A stretch of DNA of 64,000 nt from Candidatus Methylomicrobium oryzae (GTDB taxonomy: Bacteria > Pseudomonadota > Gammaproteobacteria > Methylococcales > Methylomonadaceae), in NCBI RefSeq assembly GCF_016745425.1, contig NZ_JAERVK010000003.1, forward strand, positions 276,370-340,369. The letters are read 5' to 3'. The notes under the pieces are model-generated. The model saw only the letters and a program-made list of their open reading frames with translations, did not search any database and was not told where the DNA came from. Within the stretch, counting starts at the first letter, position 1; every line of letters starts with the position of its first letter. Shown here in pieces: positions 29,581 to 40,072 of the stretch. The position numbers and the translations under genes are program-made.

Positions 29581-31358
29581 TAGCGGTCCACGTCAGCCAT
29601 TACAAAATCGATGCTGGCAAGAATTGCGATCAGGTCGGCGACCATCATGCCCCGGCACATCATCGGTATCATTTGCAAATGCGGAAAAGAGGGGGTGCGG
29701 ATGCGGGTGCGGTAGGACATGCCGCTGCCGTCGCTGGTCAGATAGTACGCGTTCAGACCTTTCGTGGCCTCGACGGTGAAGGAGGCTTCGCCGGCCGGAA
29801 TCACCGGCCCCCAACTCACGTTCAGGAAATGCTGGATCAGCGTTTCGATATCGTGCAGCGTTCGGGCCCGCGGCGGCGGTGTGGTCAACGGGTGTTCGGC
29901 TTTATGGGGCCCCTCGGGCATGTTGTCCAGGCATTGCCCGATGATCCGGACGCTTTGGCGCATTTCCTCGACCCGCACCGCGCAGCGGTCGTAGCAGTCG
30001 CCGTTCTGCGCGATCGGGATCTCGAATTCGAAGTTCTGATAACCGGAGTAGGGCCGTGCCTTCCGGTAGTCCCAGCCGAAGCCGGTCGCCCGAAGCCCCG
30101 GCCCGGTCGCGCCCCAGTCGATCGCTTCCCGGGTGTTGTAAGCGCCTACCCCCTGGGTACGGCGTTTGATCGTGCCGTTCTGCATCACCAGTTTGTCGTA
30201 GTCGTCGAGCCGTCCCGGAAAATGGTCGAGAAATTCCCGAATCCGCTTGTCCCAGCCCTTCGGCAGGTCCATCGCCACGCCGCCGATCCTGAAATAGCTC
30301 GAATGCATCCGGGCGCCGCTGATCGACTCGACAATATCGAAGACCTGTTCGCGGTCGATGAACATGTAAAAAATCGGCGACAACTGGCCGATGTCCTGGG
30401 CATAGGTGCCGTAGAACAACAGATGGCTGGCGATCCGGTAGAGTTCGGCGACCATCACCCGGATCACTTCCGCGCGCGGCGGGACCTTGATCCCGGCCAG
30501 TTTCTCGACGGCCAGCACGTAGGGGAGGTTGTTCATCGAGCCGCCCAGGTAATCGACCCGATCCGTGTAGGGAATATAGGTATGCCAGGATTGCCGCTCG
30601 CCCATTTTTTCCGCGCCGCGGTGGTGGTAGCCGATGTCGGGCAGCGCGTTGACGATCTCTTCGCCGTCCAATTGCAGGGCGACCCGGAACACGCCGTGAA
30701 CGCTCGGATGGTTCGGCCCCATGTTCAGAAACATGAAATCGCTCTCTTCGCTGCGCCGGCTCATGCCCCAGTCTTCCGGCACGAAACGCAGCGCATTTTG
30801 TTCGATGTCCTGCCGTTCGTCGGGGAGGGTAAAGGGCTCCTTTTCGGTGGCGCGGGCATAGTGATCCTTGCGCAGCGGATGGCCCTGCCAGGTCGGCGGC
30901 ATCAGAATTCGGCGAAGATGCGGATGGCCCTCGAAGACGATCCCGAACATGTCCCAGGCCTCGCGTTCGTACCAGTTTGCCGACGGCCAAAGGTCCGAAA
31001 CCGTCGGAAGCGTCAAGGCGTTCTCATGCAAGGCCACTTTCAGCCGGATATCGGCGTTTCGGCCAAAGGAAAGCAGATGATAGACGACCGTGAAATCACT
31101 TTCCGGCTGCCCCTGGCGGTGAATGCGCCGGCGCTCGTCGATCGCGGTCAAGTCGAACAGCATCACATGGGGGGGAAGGAGTTCGCGTTTTAAACAACCC
31201 AGGATCGCGTGCAGCTTTTCGCGGGGAACCCACAAGGTGGTGATCCCGTCGGCGGTGGGTTGGGAGATAAGGCCGGCAATCCCGAGCCGCTCGGCAAGCG
31301 CCTCGGCGATTTCGGAAGCGGCGGGGGAATAAACGGTGTTGCCTGCCTCAGCGTTCAT
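29580..31358 (-). CDS. nuoCD: NADH-quinone oxidoreductase fused subunits C/D
   Basis: 592 residues, a natural C-D fusion as in E. coli. Residues about 1-195 are NuoC ([43 protein letters not shown]); the remainder is NuoD, starting near residue 210 with [18 protein letters not shown], which contains the quinone-site histidine, and ending at [18 protein letters not shown] and [21 protein letters not shown]. Neighbours are nuoB upstream and nuoE downstream. Confidence 0.96.
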   Translation of the reverse strand: MNAEAGNTVYSPAASEIAEALAERLGIAGLISQPTADGITTLWVPREKLHAILGCLKRELLPPHVMLFDLTAIDERRRIHRQGQPESDFTVVYHLLSFGRNADIRLKVALHENALTLPTVSDLWPSANWYEREAWDMFGIVFEGHPHLRRILMPPTWQGHPLRKDHYARATEKEPFTLPDERQDIEQNALRFVPEDWGMSRRSEESDFMFLNMGPNHPSVHGVFRVALQLDGEEIVNALPDIGYHHRGAEKMGERQSWHTYIPYTDRVDYLGGSMNNLPYVLAVEKLAGIKVPPRAEVIRVMVAELYRIASHLLFYGTYAQDIGQLSPIFYMFIDREQVFDIVESISGARMHSSYFRIGGVAMDLPKGWDKRIREFLDHFPGRLDDYDKLVMQNGTIKRRTQGVGAYNTREAIDWGATGPGLRATGFGWDYRKARPYSGYQNFEFEIPIAQNGDCYDRCAVRVEEMRQSVRIIGQCLDNMPEGPHKAEHPLTTPPPRARTLHDIETLIQHFLNVSWGPVIPAGEASFTVEATKGLNAYYLTSDGSGMSYRTRIRTPSFPHLQMIPMMCRGMMVADLIAILASIDFVMADVDR

Positions 31359-31396
31359 CGATGTTTATCCTCCCAAGCTTTCATGTCGCCTCCGGG

Positions 31397-32038
31397 TTAG
31401 AGTTCGTCCGGGCTTCTCAACTCGCGAGTGCGCATCCTCGCATCGTTGAGCAGATCGCGGTAGCTGGGTTTTTCGGCCGGCTTGACGACCGTTTGCTCGC
31501 CGACGGTCCAGCTTAAAGGCCGCCTTTCCCGGCCGATCGCCTGCTGCAGCAGCATCAGCCCCTGCAGCAGCGCTTCGGGCCGGGGAGGGCAGCCCGGCAC
31601 ATACACGTCGACCGGCAAAAACTTGTCCACGCCCTGCACCACGCTGTAAATGTCGTACATGCCGCCGGAGTTGGCGCAGGAGCCCATCGAGATCACCCAG
31701 CGCGGCTCCAACATCTGGTCGTAGAGCCGCTTGATCACCGGCGCCATTTTGCGGAACACCGTGCCCGAAATCACGATCAGATCGGCCTGGCGGGGCGACG
31801 CCCGGATCACTTCGGAGCCGAAGCGGGCCATGTCGTGCCGGCTGGTGAAGGCGGTCGCCATTTCCACATAGCAGCAGGAAAGCCCGAAATTGAAAGGCCA
31901 GACCGAATTGGCCTGTCCCCAGGCGACCATGTCTTCGAGCCTGGCAAGCAAAAAGCTTCGGCGCAGGACGTCTTCGTTGGGATGGGCTCCCGGTTGCGGG
32001 GCGGGATCATCCTCGGCGCGGGTCAGGGTCCAGTGCAT
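31397..32038 (-). CDS. nuoB: NADH-quinone oxidoreductase subunit B
   Basis: 213 residues; holds cluster N2, the electron donor to quinone. Cluster cysteines appear as [10 protein letters not shown] (the adjacent cysteine pair), [12 protein letters not shown] and [12 protein letters not shown]. Overlaps nuoA by 16 bp. Confidence 0.95.
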   Translation of the reverse strand: MHWTLTRAEDDPAPQPGAHPNEDVLRRSFLLARLEDMVAWGQANSVWPFNFGLSCCYVEMATAFTSRHDMARFGSEVIRASPRQADLIVISGTVFRKMAPVIKRLYDQMLEPRWVISMGSCANSGGMYDIYSVVQGVDKFLPVDVYVPGCPPRPEALLQGLMLLQQAIGRERRPLSWTVGEQTVVKPAEKPSYRDLLNDARMRTRELRSPDEL

Positions 32039-32460
32039 GCATCACTCCCATGTTGGCGACGGTCAGCTTCACGGCGCTGCCGCCGGGTCCGCCAGTCGAG
32101 CGCGCCGATCGCCTCGAGATAGATCAGCGTCGCAATCAGAATGCCGATAAAAATCAACGCTTCGATAAAGCCCGTCCAGCCGGCCTCCCTCACGGCGATC
32201 GCCCAGGCGAACAGAAACACGGTTTCCATATCGAAAATCACGAAAAAGATGGCGATCAGATAGAAATGCACGGAAAAGCGGAGATGCACGTCGCCGGTCG
32301 GAACGATGCCGGATTCGAAGGGCTCTTCGGCGCGCGGGGTGCGGTGCCGTTGCCCCAGAAAATAAGCACCGCCGAGCATCACGGCGGTAAGGGCGAAGAT
32401 AGCGCCGAAAAAAACGAGCAGCGGCAAGATATGCGAAACAGGAGAGGCTTCGGCTATCAT
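32023..32460 (-). CDS. nuoA: NADH-quinone oxidoreductase subunit A
   Basis: 145 residues, three membrane helices. Typical loop [40 protein letters not shown] with the conserved acidic residues. First gene of the operon; a candidate promoter is about 155 bp upstream. Confidence 0.94.
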   Translation of the reverse strand: MIAEASPVSHILPLLVFFGAIFALTAVMLGGAYFLGQRHRTPRAEEPFESGIVPTGDVHLRFSVHFYLIAIFFVIFDMETVFLFAWAIAVREAGWTGFIEALIFIGILIATLIYLEAIGALDWRTRRQRREADRRQHGSDACTGP

Positions 32461-32615
32461 CGATAAATCCTCCGCTTACCGTGAATGACAAGTGGAATGG
32501 TCCGGCTGACGGTTCCGCAATCCATTGAATGGATTGGGAGAAGATTAAGGCGCTAATCTTTTTTCGTTAGCAAGGCGTTACGGCGATAAAGATCGATACA
32601 GCCGATTTCCACAAT

Positions 32616-32644
32616 AATTTAGGTATATGCAAAAATTGGGACAA
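32616..32644 (-). promoter_or_regulatory. Predicted nuo operon promoter
   Basis: Read on the minus strand: TTGTCC (32644-32639), 17-bp spacer, TAAATT (32621-32616). Located about 155 bp before the nuoA ATG. Agreement with sigma-70 consensus is fair, not strong. Confidence 0.4.
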
Positions 32645-32776
32645 TGCTGCCGAATCAGAGTTCGAAAATTCCAGGTATTTTTCGACAAAGGTACATTGCC
32701 TTAACCGAGCCCTATCGAGTCTTCAGATCCGCCCCTCGCTAATCGGTTCAGATTGCGGTGCGAATCTCCAAAGATT

Positions 32777-33198
32777 TGAAAGCGGCCCCCCACAGGGCAA
32801 TCGCGCTATGAATAAAAAGCCGTCATTCCGGCAGGGATTGCCGGAATCCAGTTTACAGGGATGTAAAACCCGCGAAAAAAATATCATGCAGGTTTTTCCG
32901 AAACCTCCTAAATCCCTACGGTACGCCATCCATGGCCTCTCGGTAACTGCTCCTGCGGTACTCTCGATCGCGTGTTCCCGACGCGCTCTCCCTTCCCCCT
33001 CCCTGGGGGCGTCGATCGCGTGTTCCCGACGCGATCTATCTCGCCCCTCCGTGGGGTCGTCGATCGCGTGTTCCGACGCGATCTATCTCGCCCTTCCTTG
33101 GGCTTGTACCTCCTGCATCCTTGCAGTCGTGGATTCCGGCAATCCCTGCCGGAATGACGAGCATTAAGCACATAGCGCAATTGCCCTGAAAGCGGCCC
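32777..33198. repeat. Composite palindromic element flanked by 12-bp direct repeats
   Basis: TGAAAGCGGCCC occurs at 32777-32788 and again at 33187-33198. Just inside, long inverted arms run 32793-32850 and 33130-33188; the inner 30 bp (32821-32850 and 33130-33159) are a perfect inversion, and the outer 18 bp match 17 of 18. The core (about 32953-33085) has three near-tandem units each containing CGATCGCGTGTTCC.GACGCG. No transposase gene. It looks like a non-autonomous mobile or REP/BIME-type element. Confidence 0.65.
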
Positions 33199-33295
33199 GC
33201 CGCTCATTGCCGATAGGTAGTTGGTTTGTTAGACTGCCGGCGCCGGTTAAAAAGGCCGAGCGATTAAATATCCCGATGATTTATCTGTCATCGAA

Positions 33296-33354
33296 GGAGA
33301 GGCCGACTTCGGCGGAGACTCCGTAAGGTACCCGTTACAGCGGCGAAGGCTGTT
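33296..33354 (+). other. Structured leader upstream of cas1
   Basis: Three short stems in series: GGAG (33296-33299)/CTCC (33319-33322) around GCCG/CGGC; GTAA/TTAC at 33323-33338; and ACAGC/GCTGT followed by TTTTGT near 33337-33358. The last resembles a weak intrinsic terminator. Matches no riboswitch class known to me. Confidence 0.3.
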
Positions 33355-33403
33355 TTGTGGACATCGGGGGGACAAACTCAAATTGTGAAACAAGTGCAAA
33401 GCC

Positions 33404-34351
33404 ATGGATCAACTCACCGATTTAAAAGCCATCCTGCATTCCAAACGCGCCAACATCTATTACCTGGAAAAATGCCGCGTCATGCAGAAAGACGGGCGGG
33501 TGCTTTACCTGACCGAGAACAAAGACGAAAACCTGTACTGGAACATCCCGATTGCCAATACCACCGTGATGCTGCTCGGCACCGGTACGTCAATTACCCA
33601 AGCGGCGATGCGGATGCTGGCCAGCGCTGGCGTACTGGTCGGGTTTTGCGGAGGCGGGGGAACGCCTTTGTTCAGCGGCTGCGAAATCGAATGGCTGAAT
33701 CCGCAAAGCGAATACCGGCCCACCGAGTATATCCAGGGCTGGCTGAAATTCTGGTTCGACGACACTCAGCGCCTGGCCGTCGCCAAGGTGTTCCAAAAAG
33801 CCCGCGTCGATTACCTGCGCCGGGTTTGGGACAAGGACCGGGACCTCAAGGCCGAAAACTTTTATCCCGACGACAGCGGGCTCGCCGCCGCCCTGGACAA
33901 CTACGCGGCGCAAATCGACAGCGCCGAAAAAACCGGCGATCTTCTGCAACGCGAAGCGCTGTTGACCAAACAGCTCTATCGCTACGCGGCCAGAGCCACT
34001 CAACAAAGCGACTTCACCCGCGACCATCAGGCGACGGACCTGGCCAACGGTTTTTTGAACCACGGCAATTATCTGGCCTATGGCCTGGCCGCGACCACGC
34101 TGTGGGTGCTGGGCATTCCGCACGGCTTTGCGGTACTGCACGGCAAGACCCGGCGCGGCGCGCTGGTGTTCGACGTGGCCGATCTGGTCAAGGACGCGAT
34201 TGTGTTGCCCTGGGCATTCGTGAGCGCCAAGGAAAAGATGAGCGAACAGGAATTCCGTCAGCAAATCCTGCAAAAGTTTACCGAACACAAGGCGCTGGAC
34301 TTCATGTTCGACCACGTCAAGCAACAAGCCTTGCGGGAAATTCAGCCATGA
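33404..34351 (+). CDS. cas1: CRISPR-associated endonuclease Cas1, subtype I-F
   Basis: Integrase subunit that inserts spacers into the array. 315 residues, the size of I-F Cas1. N-terminal beta domain (SKRANIYYLEKCRVMQKDGRVLYL) followed by the helical catalytic domain. Catalytic metal ligands by position are Glu184 (REALLTKQLYR), His246 (FAVLHG) and Asp260 (FDVADLVKD); the 14-residue His-Asp spacing equals that of Pseudomonas I-F Cas1. The GGGGTPLFSGCEIEWLNPQSEYRP segment is also typical of the subtype. Its stop overlaps the cas2-3 start (ATGA). First gene of the cas operon; ribosome site weak. Confidence 0.95.
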   Translation: MDQLTDLKAILHSKRANIYYLEKCRVMQKDGRVLYLTENKDENLYWNIPIANTTVMLLGTGTSITQAAMRMLASAGVLVGFCGGGGTPLFSGCEIEWLNPQSEYRPTEYIQGWLKFWFDDTQRLAVAKVFQKARVDYLRRVWDKDRDLKAENFYPDDSGLAAALDNYAAQIDSAEKTGDLLQREALLTKQLYRYAARATQQSDFTRDHQATDLANGFLNHGNYLAYGLAATTLWVLGIPHGFAVLHGKTRRGALVFDVADLVKDAIVLPWAFVSAKEKMSEQEFRQQILQKFTEHKALDFMFDHVKQQALREIQP

Positions 34352-37275
34352 TGGTCACTTTCGTCAGCCAATGCCGGAAAAAAGCCCTGAACCGCACCCG
34401 CCGCGTGCTCGACGCCTTCGCCAACCGCATCGGCGACAATACCTGGCAAACGGTGATCACCGAAGAAGGCCTGATCGCCGTCAAAACCCTGTTGCGCAAG
34501 ACCGCCACTAAAAACACCGCCGTGGCCTGCCATTGGATCAGGTCGCGAAGCCGGAGCGAGTTGGTTTGGATAGTCGGTAACCGTGACCAATTCAACGCAC
34601 AAGGTATTGTGCCAGTTAATTCCACCAGCAAGGAACTCATCATGGATATTCCAAGCATTGCCCCCAACCCAAATTTCTTGTACGCGAATACCCACCTGCA
34701 ATCATTGGCAGAACATTTATTTGCCGTGGGTTTTATTGCCGAGCAACTGCTTAAACGCCTAATACCCGATTCGACCATAAGCGCAGAAGCAATATTTGTC
34801 GCAGGATGTCTGCACGATTTGGGCAAAATTGACCCTGCATTTCAGGAATGGGTCAGAAACCCCAAGAAAAAAGACTATCAGGCCGAAGATGGACAACATA
34901 TTGATGACAACAAATTCAGCTTCGACAAACACCCGCGCCATAACGAAATTTCAGTATTGCTGTACCAATTGCTTGATCCTCTCTCATTTAAAGGCATCAG
35001 CACAGGCCATAAGATAGCGATAAAACATGTGATTTACTGGCATCACGCCAAGCCGTATCGCAAAGAAAAAGACCCTGAATTCTCAAACTTCGGCGGGATT
35101 TACAAGAAATTCAACGGCAGTTTAACGTCCGCAACTTTCGAAGAAATTATCGAAAAAGCTCAACGATTGTTGAAGCAGGTCAGCGAAATAGATTGCCAGT
35201 ACCGTTCAATTGATGTCTCGCTAATTACCAAGATTTATAGCGAAACTGTTGATTTGGATATATTGGACACCATTAAAATCACGCCTCTACCCAGTTATAA
35301 GTCTTACGAACCCGAAGAACGCATAGATAAATACTGTCAGCATGTTACTGATAACGCGTTGAATAATGTAATGCGTGCATGTGTGATTTCCGCCGACCGC
35401 CTGATTTCAGCGTTGCCCGCCGAAGATTTGCATGACCATGTCAAGCACAACAGTCTGCATATTTTGGTTGATGAAACCTTGCTGGTGGAAAGCAACCTTT
35501 GTTCGCATATTACAACCTGCTTGGGCCAATTCCCATCCAGCGAACGCAGCCACAAGCAAGGGGAAATTGCCCAACGACTCAATAAAGCGTCGGATGTAGC
35601 GGTGCTGGCCGGACCTGCCGGATGCGGTAAAACTAAAATCGCGCTGGAGTGGTCACTACTGAAAAATGCCAAGCAAATTATTTGGATTTGCCCCAGGGTG
35701 CAGGTCTGCCAAGGCTTGTTTCTTGAGTTGATTTCAGAACGGTATTTGCCTGATACAAAAATCGAAATCAATACCGGCGAATTCAAATACACCAAAGAGT
35801 GGGGACGTGTCACGGCGGAAGACGAGTATTTTTCCGGCGATATAGTCATCACCACCATCGATCAGGTATTCAGCGCCATCATCACCCACACCAAAGTCAA
35901 CACGCTGATTAATGTATTGAACGCCCATGTCGTATTCGATGAGTTCCACGAATATATCCCCATGCCTGCGTTTAACTTGCTGTTTGCCGAATTGACAGCC
36001 TGTAAAAAAGCCCAGGGCAGCCTTGCCAATACCTTATTAGTATCAGCCACGCCGCATTACTTTTACCTTAAGTCTGTGCTGGAAATTCAACCGGAAGACA
36101 TCATCGAGATGCCGAGCTTCAACCCCAGCGGCTACCGTGTCGAATTCAAGATATTCGATGAAACTCAACAAGACGATAGCAATCCGCTATACCGAAGCCA
36201 AAACGGCAATTCCATCGTTATCAGCAATACCGCGCAAACCGCACAAAAAAGCTTCATCTGCAATCAATACCAAGAAAACGCCGTACTGCTGCATTCGAAG
36301 TTTAAAAAAAGCGATAAGCAGATATGGTTCAACGAAGTTTACGATTCTTTCAAAAAAGACGGGACACGAAAATTCGACGTATTGCGGGCCGGACCGATTG
36401 TGCAGGCTTCGTTAAACATCACTTGCGATAGCATGGTTTCGGAAATCACCACTGCCGAAAATTTTCTACAGCGCTTAGGAAGGCTTGACCGTTTCGGCAC
36501 CAACTCGAACATCAATATCTATAACGTCGCCGTACCTGAATCTATCCATCAAGGCAAAGGCACCGGCGCGGCGGCACGTTTTTTAGCTCGCCAATTTTGC
36601 TTTGCGGCAACCAAAGCTTGGTATCAATTTTTACAAGCCCAGCAGCTTGAGGGCAAAACCTTGCAGTTGCCGGAACTCTACAGGCTTTACCGGACTTTTC
36701 ACAACTCGGAATTGGCACAGCAAAGCATGGGCTCGGACTTGTTGGCCTGTTTTAAACAGGGTGTGCAATTGATCGGGCAAAAAATTGTTGACCCTATCAC
36801 CATTCCCGCAAAAAAGATCACCGACAAAGGTCGCGGCAAAATCAGCAAATATTCATTGCGCGGCGAAAACCGATTTGTACAAATGGCGGTGTGCGACGTC
36901 AGCAATCCGGCTCAAATTGTCTTTTGCGAAAAATACGCTTATGAAATACCCGTAAATGAACGGGACGATTTCGACAACTTGACCGCTTCACTGGATGAAA
37001 TTCAAGGTTATGGCGACAGCGACAAAAACTTGTTGGCGTATATGAAAAACAAGCATCACAACGTCATCGGCGGCCAGAAAGCTTATAAAGACTTCATTTT
37101 GCTCAACGAGGCAAGAGACCCGGAGTTTCCCATTTATCTGAGTTACACGCCAGCTGGACTGGATCGGGTCGGCGGAGACAGCGCGCGGCATAGTCATGCT
37201 ATTTACTACGCCGTGTGCGACAGACAGCCTATCGGCGCTATTTCAATCAAGCAGTTAACATCAAACGAGGAATAA
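34348..37275 (+). CDS. cas3: Cas2-Cas3 fusion, subtype I-F
   Basis: 975 residues from ATG at 34348. Residues about 1-95 are the Cas2 domain ([24 protein letters not shown]). The HD nuclease follows: [24 protein letters not shown] with His156-Asp157, and [10 protein letters not shown]. The superfamily 2 helicase has Walker A GPAGCGKT (422-429), DEFH box (531-534), LVSATPHYF, and motif [10 protein letters not shown] (708-715). All nuclease and helicase motifs look intact, so it should degrade targets recruited by Cascade and also support adaptation with Cas1. The ORF remains open upstream across cas1 in another frame, which is not coding. Confidence 0.95.
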   Translation: MMVTFVSQCRKKALNRTRRVLDAFANRIGDNTWQTVITEEGLIAVKTLLRKTATKNTAVACHWIRSRSRSELVWIVGNRDQFNAQGIVPVNSTSKELIMDIPSIAPNPNFLYANTHLQSLAEHLFAVGFIAEQLLKRLIPDSTISAEAIFVAGCLHDLGKIDPAFQEWVRNPKKKDYQAEDGQHIDDNKFSFDKHPRHNEISVLLYQLLDPLSFKGISTGHKIAIKHVIYWHHAKPYRKEKDPEFSNFGGIYKKFNGSLTSATFEEIIEKAQRLLKQVSEIDCQYRSIDVSLITKIYSETVDLDILDTIKITPLPSYKSYEPEERIDKYCQHVTDNALNNVMRACVISADRLISALPAEDLHDHVKHNSLHILVDETLLVESNLCSHITTCLGQFPSSERSHKQGEIAQRLNKASDVAVLAGPAGCGKTKIALEWSLLKNAKQIIWICPRVQVCQGLFLELISERYLPDTKIEINTGEFKYTKEWGRVTAEDEYFSGDIVITTIDQVFSAIITHTKVNTLINVLNAHVVFDEFHEYIPMPAFNLLFAELTACKKAQGSLANTLLVSATPHYFYLKSVLEIQPEDIIEMPSFNPSGYRVEFKIFDETQQDDSNPLYRSQNGNSIVISNTAQTAQKSFICNQYQENAVLLHSKFKKSDKQIWFNEVYDSFKKDGTRKFDVLRAGPIVQASLNITCDSMVSEITTAENFLQRLGRLDRFGTNSNINIYNVAVPESIHQGKGTGAAARFLARQFCFAATKAWYQFLQAQQLEGKTLQLPELYRLYRTFHNSELAQQSMGSDLLACFKQGVQLIGQKIVDPITIPAKKITDKGRGKISKYSLRGENRFVQMAVCDVSNPAQIVFCEKYAYEIPVNERDDFDNLTASLDEIQGYGDSDKNLLAYMKNKHHNVIGGQKAYKDFILLNEARDPEFPIYLSYTPAGLDRVGGDSARHSHAIYYAVCDRQPIGAISIKQLTSNEE

Positions 37276-37277
37276 AT

Positions 37278-38252
37278 ATGCAAAAAATTACCGGCATCAA
37301 AAGCGTGGATTTTAAAGTGGTGGCTTATGGCTATGGCGTAGTGAATTGGAACGGGCCGACTACCTTGCAAAGCGATGGACGAATTATCGACAACCATTCC
37401 ATGCCTAAATTACGCGGCTATACCAATCTGACGGGCAAGGAAAGCGAAAAAGGCTACAAACTTAAAAAAGACCCGTCTGAAATCGACTTTAAAGCAACAC
37501 CGATGTACATCAGCCAGAATTGCGTACGCCATCACTTGTTTAGGGATCAGGCGTATGACCTGCATTACGCCAAAGACAAAAATCTGCTGACTGTGCTTAC
37601 GTCGATTACTGGATTAATACGCGGCTATGTGGTTCCCGCCAGCCAATGTAAACGCACCAGCCCATTGTTGCTCGAAGATTTTATAGACCAACTGGGCAAC
37701 GGTAATTTCGAACAAATGGGGCGTTCCGGCTCCAAGCAAAAAGATAAAGACGATCAAGGCGAAGACATCGCCAGCAATTCCTTTTTCTCGAAAACCACGT
37801 TTGGCGAAACCCAATATCTGGCTTACGGTTCAATCAGTATTGAGCAACTGCAATTCATCTCGCTGGACAAGAAATTTGACCGCGCCGCAATGGTAATCAA
37901 AGATGGCGAAGGGGAAAAAATTGCCGAGGCCGTGCAAGCTTTCATTAAAAGCCTAGACCCGACCCGGACCCCCAAGGCGGTTTTCCATCCCAACTACGTG
38001 CGTGGCGGTACGATTTTCGAGGAAGGCGAAGTGGGAATTTTATTGAACAATGAAGCTGTCGATATTCTGATCAAGGAAACTCTGCGCATGATTAATGAAC
38101 TCAGCATCCGACAAGCTAAAGGCTACATGTATGTGGATAGTGTGCTCGCCGATTACAACGACAGCCATAAAATGATGCGTATTAAACGCAACGAAAGCGA
38201 AATAGCCGAAGAGCCTAAATCTCCGTATGCGGTTTATTTTTACGCTAAATAA
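37278..38252 (+). CDS. cas7fv: Cas7fv-like backbone protein, subtype I-F2 (I-Fv)
   Basis: 324 residues from ATG at 37278, two bases after the cas2-3 stop. Begins [27 protein letters not shown]. It is not similar by eye to Csy3 of canonical I-F, but place and size agree with Cas7fv of the Shewanella putrefaciens I-Fv system, the backbone subunit that coats the spacer part of crRNA. RAMP-like features are the glycine-bearing first strand and a C-terminal [17 protein letters not shown]. Assignment rests on gene order cas1/cas2-3/this/next/cas6f and on size; a profile search would settle it. A ribosome site (GAGGAA) precedes the ATG. Confidence 0.78.
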   Translation: MQKITGIKSVDFKVVAYGYGVVNWNGPTTLQSDGRIIDNHSMPKLRGYTNLTGKESEKGYKLKKDPSEIDFKATPMYISQNCVRHHLFRDQAYDLHYAKDKNLLTVLTSITGLIRGYVVPASQCKRTSPLLLEDFIDQLGNGNFEQMGRSGSKQKDKDDQGEDIASNSFFSKTTFGETQYLAYGSISIEQLQFISLDKKFDRAAMVIKDGEGEKIAEAVQAFIKSLDPTRTPKAVFHPNYVRGGTIFEEGEVGILLNNEAVDILIKETLRMINELSIRQAKGYMYVDSVLADYNDSHKMMRIKRNESEIAEEPKSPYAVYFYAK

Positions 38253-38261
38253 GGAAACGCC

Positions 38262-39290
38262 ATGCGCATTACCATTAAATATGAAGCGTCTTGGCGGAAC
38301 TCGTTTTTAGACGGTTCCAACAATGAGCCATTGCCTAGAAATGGTCGGGAATTTATCGGCTCCATGACCACTTTGGGCAAGCGAGATAGCGAAGGCCGTT
38401 ATCCGAACTTTATCAAGCGCGGTATTACGCATGATACGGTAATGGGAATTCTGAACCGGCTCATCGGCGATCAACGTAAACTCTACCAATCGAGACACTG
38501 CCCTAATTACTTCTTCGCCGACCTGGAGCCGCATATTACCTTTAAAGACCAACAAGAGTATGGCGCACCCACCAGCGAAGTAGTTTATATACGCAACATG
38601 ACCGGCAACACGGATCAAAATTCGTTCACCGGTATGATAAGCGCCAATGATCCGGTATTTAACTCGGATTACTCAAGCGCCTTTTGGGGGGTGTTGGTAT
38701 TACATATTGAGAGTTTGTGTGACTTTATCGTTGACACCGGTTACAAAATTCAATGCTCTGAACAATTCGATCCTTTCGGCGTTTTGCAAAAATTGGGCAA
38801 ATTGAATAAGTTAAAAGCTATTGATTTGGAATCAGTGCAGAAAGCCGTAGAAACCTTACAGAAACAGTTTCCCGATGTGGCTTACAGAATAACCGACGGA
38901 AAAATCAAACCGATCGAACTGTACTGTTCAGCATTATATTTGCAGATATTCCGGTTAAAAGAAGAAGGTCATGATATATCTAAGGCATTAACCAATAAAA
39001 GCGGTATCGCGGGCATCTCGAAACGCGGGTTTACGCCAAAAGATTTTATGGACCGGTACACCACGGGCAGCAAAAAACCCATCTGGGGCAATCCCTTCCA
39101 ATTGAAGGAAAAGCGTAAAGGCGAAGGCGAAGTGGTTTCCCAGCTGACCAAAGCCAATGGCACGCTGGACATCAACCTCGACATTTCAGATGAAAAAGCC
39201 CAACAACTGAAAAACATGATAGATACCGCCGGCGTTTCCAGTTTTTATCTGGGTAAAAAAGGCTTGGCCTATGTCGACGTTATCCGGTAA
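38262..39290 (+). CDS. cas5fv: Cas5fv-like protein, subtype I-F2 (I-Fv)
   Basis: 342 residues. Starts MRITIKYEASWRNSFLDGSNNEPLPRNGREF, a RAMP-type first strand. In I-Fv systems the Cas5fv protein binds the 5' handle and has an added helical domain that replaces the missing large subunit Cas8f in target recognition. The middle part here (about 125-215: WGVLVLHIESLCDFI, QKLGKLNKLKAIDLESVQKAVETLQKQF) is helical and could be that insert. Assignment by gene order and size. Nine bp after cas7fv. Confidence 0.75.
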   Translation: MRITIKYEASWRNSFLDGSNNEPLPRNGREFIGSMTTLGKRDSEGRYPNFIKRGITHDTVMGILNRLIGDQRKLYQSRHCPNYFFADLEPHITFKDQQEYGAPTSEVVYIRNMTGNTDQNSFTGMISANDPVFNSDYSSAFWGVLVLHIESLCDFIVDTGYKIQCSEQFDPFGVLQKLGKLNKLKAIDLESVQKAVETLQKQFPDVAYRITDGKIKPIELYCSALYLQIFRLKEEGHDISKALTNKSGIAGISKRGFTPKDFMDRYTTGSKKPIWGNPFQLKEKRKGEGEVVSQLTKANGTLDINLDISDEKAQQLKNMIDTAGVSSFYLGKKGLAYVDVIR

Positions 39291-39302
39291 CAAGGAGAAG
39301 CC

Positions 39303-39941
39303 ATGAATTATTACGTTGAAATCACCTTATTGCCGAATTTTGACATTAATCTGTTTAGCCTCTGGTCCAAAGCTTTCCAGCAAATCCATCTCGGTCTGGT
39401 CGAAATGCAGGACGAGCAAAAGCGGGTGCCGATCGGCATATCGTTTCCGGAATACAAAATAGGTGAAAAATTCGGCGTATTGGGTAGCAAGTGCCGGATG
39501 TTCGCCGATGACGAAGCGACGTTGACACGCTTCAATGCACCGAACAGCCTGAAGCTGCTCAGCGACTACGTGCATTGCACGGGAATCCGTCCTGTGCCGG
39601 TAAAACTGTTGGGTCAGGCGGTTTACCGCCGCCGGCAACCCAAAACGAACCCCGAGCGCTTGGCGCGGCGTTATGCCAAGCGTCATGACCTGGATTTTGA
39701 AACCGCCCTGAACACAACCGTTCAGGTGCGGCCGGAAGGCGGGGATGCCTGCTACCCAACGGCGTTTCGTTATTGCGAAATGCCGCGGCAATCCGTGGCT
39801 TTGCCGTTCATCCGCTTGAAGAGCTTGAGCACTGAGCAGCCTTTCTGTCTGTGGATCGAAAAAAGCTCGGTCGCGGAACCGGTTGCCGGTGGTTTTAGTT
39901 GTTATGGCCTCAGCGCCAGAAGCACCGTACCCGAATTTTGA
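39303..39941 (+). CDS. cas6f: CRISPR pre-crRNA endoribonuclease Cas6f (Csy4)
   Basis: 212 residues. N-terminus MNYYVEITLLPNFDINLFSLWSKAFQQIHLGLV places a histidine at residue 29, the same number as the catalytic His of Pseudomonas Csy4. The C-terminal half has the arginine-rich helix RRRQPKTNPERLARRYAKRHDL (about residues 108-130) that enters the major groove of the repeat hairpin in Csy4. It cuts the array transcript 3' of each hairpin, leaving the CUUAGAAA handle. Last cas gene, directly before the leader; 12 bp after cas5fv. Confidence 0.92.
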   Translation: MNYYVEITLLPNFDINLFSLWSKAFQQIHLGLVEMQDEQKRVPIGISFPEYKIGEKFGVLGSKCRMFADDEATLTRFNAPNSLKLLSDYVHCTGIRPVPVKLLGQAVYRRRQPKTNPERLARRYAKRHDLDFETALNTTVQVRPEGGDACYPTAFRYCEMPRQSVALPFIRLKSLSTEQPFCLWIEKSSVAEPVAGGFSCYGLSARSTVPEF

Positions 39942-40072
39942 CCCAAATTTCTACGTTCTTTAAAAATATAATCAAAATCAGCTAGTTGTAGACTTTGGGT
40001 TTGCGGATGGTAAAAATGGAGTTAACCCTGCTCAGCCCTTGCTGCAGCTGGCTTGGAAGTTTTTTATAATCA
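39942..40072 (+). promoter_or_regulatory. CRISPR leader
   Basis: 131 bp of mostly AT-rich DNA between cas6f and the first repeat. The array's degenerate last repeat is at the other end, so this side is the leader. TATAAT at 39967-39972, about 100 bp before the first repeat, is a possible -10 box for pre-crRNA; the nearest TTGACC (39938-39943) is too far (23 bp) to be a good partner. Confidence 0.65.

Larger units (their letters stand above)
32461..33403. other. 943-bp region between nuoA and cas1: promoter, composite repeat, structured leader
   Basis: The nuoA-proximal part holds a predicted promoter at 32616-32644. The middle (32777-33198) is a composite repeat element, described separately. 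The cas1-proximal 205 bp is GC-rich and rich in short stems. No ORF in this region has coding character; the ones that exist are translations of the repeats. Confidence 0.5.

Noticed and set aside
33355..34347. N-terminal extension of Cas2-3 through cas1
   Set aside because: Different frame from cas1, low-complexity Arg-rich sequence; the Cas2 domain begins at 34348.
33404..39941. Transposon-associated I-F3 (Tn7-like) CRISPR
   Set aside because: cas1 and a cas2-3 with intact HD and helicase motifs are present, and no tnsA/B/C or tniQ gene is nearby.
40065..40070. TATAAT directly before the first CRISPR repeat as the array promoter
   Set aside because: Transcription would start inside the first repeat and cut into its hairpin side; no suitable -35 box. 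The upstream TATAAT at 39967 is a better candidate.
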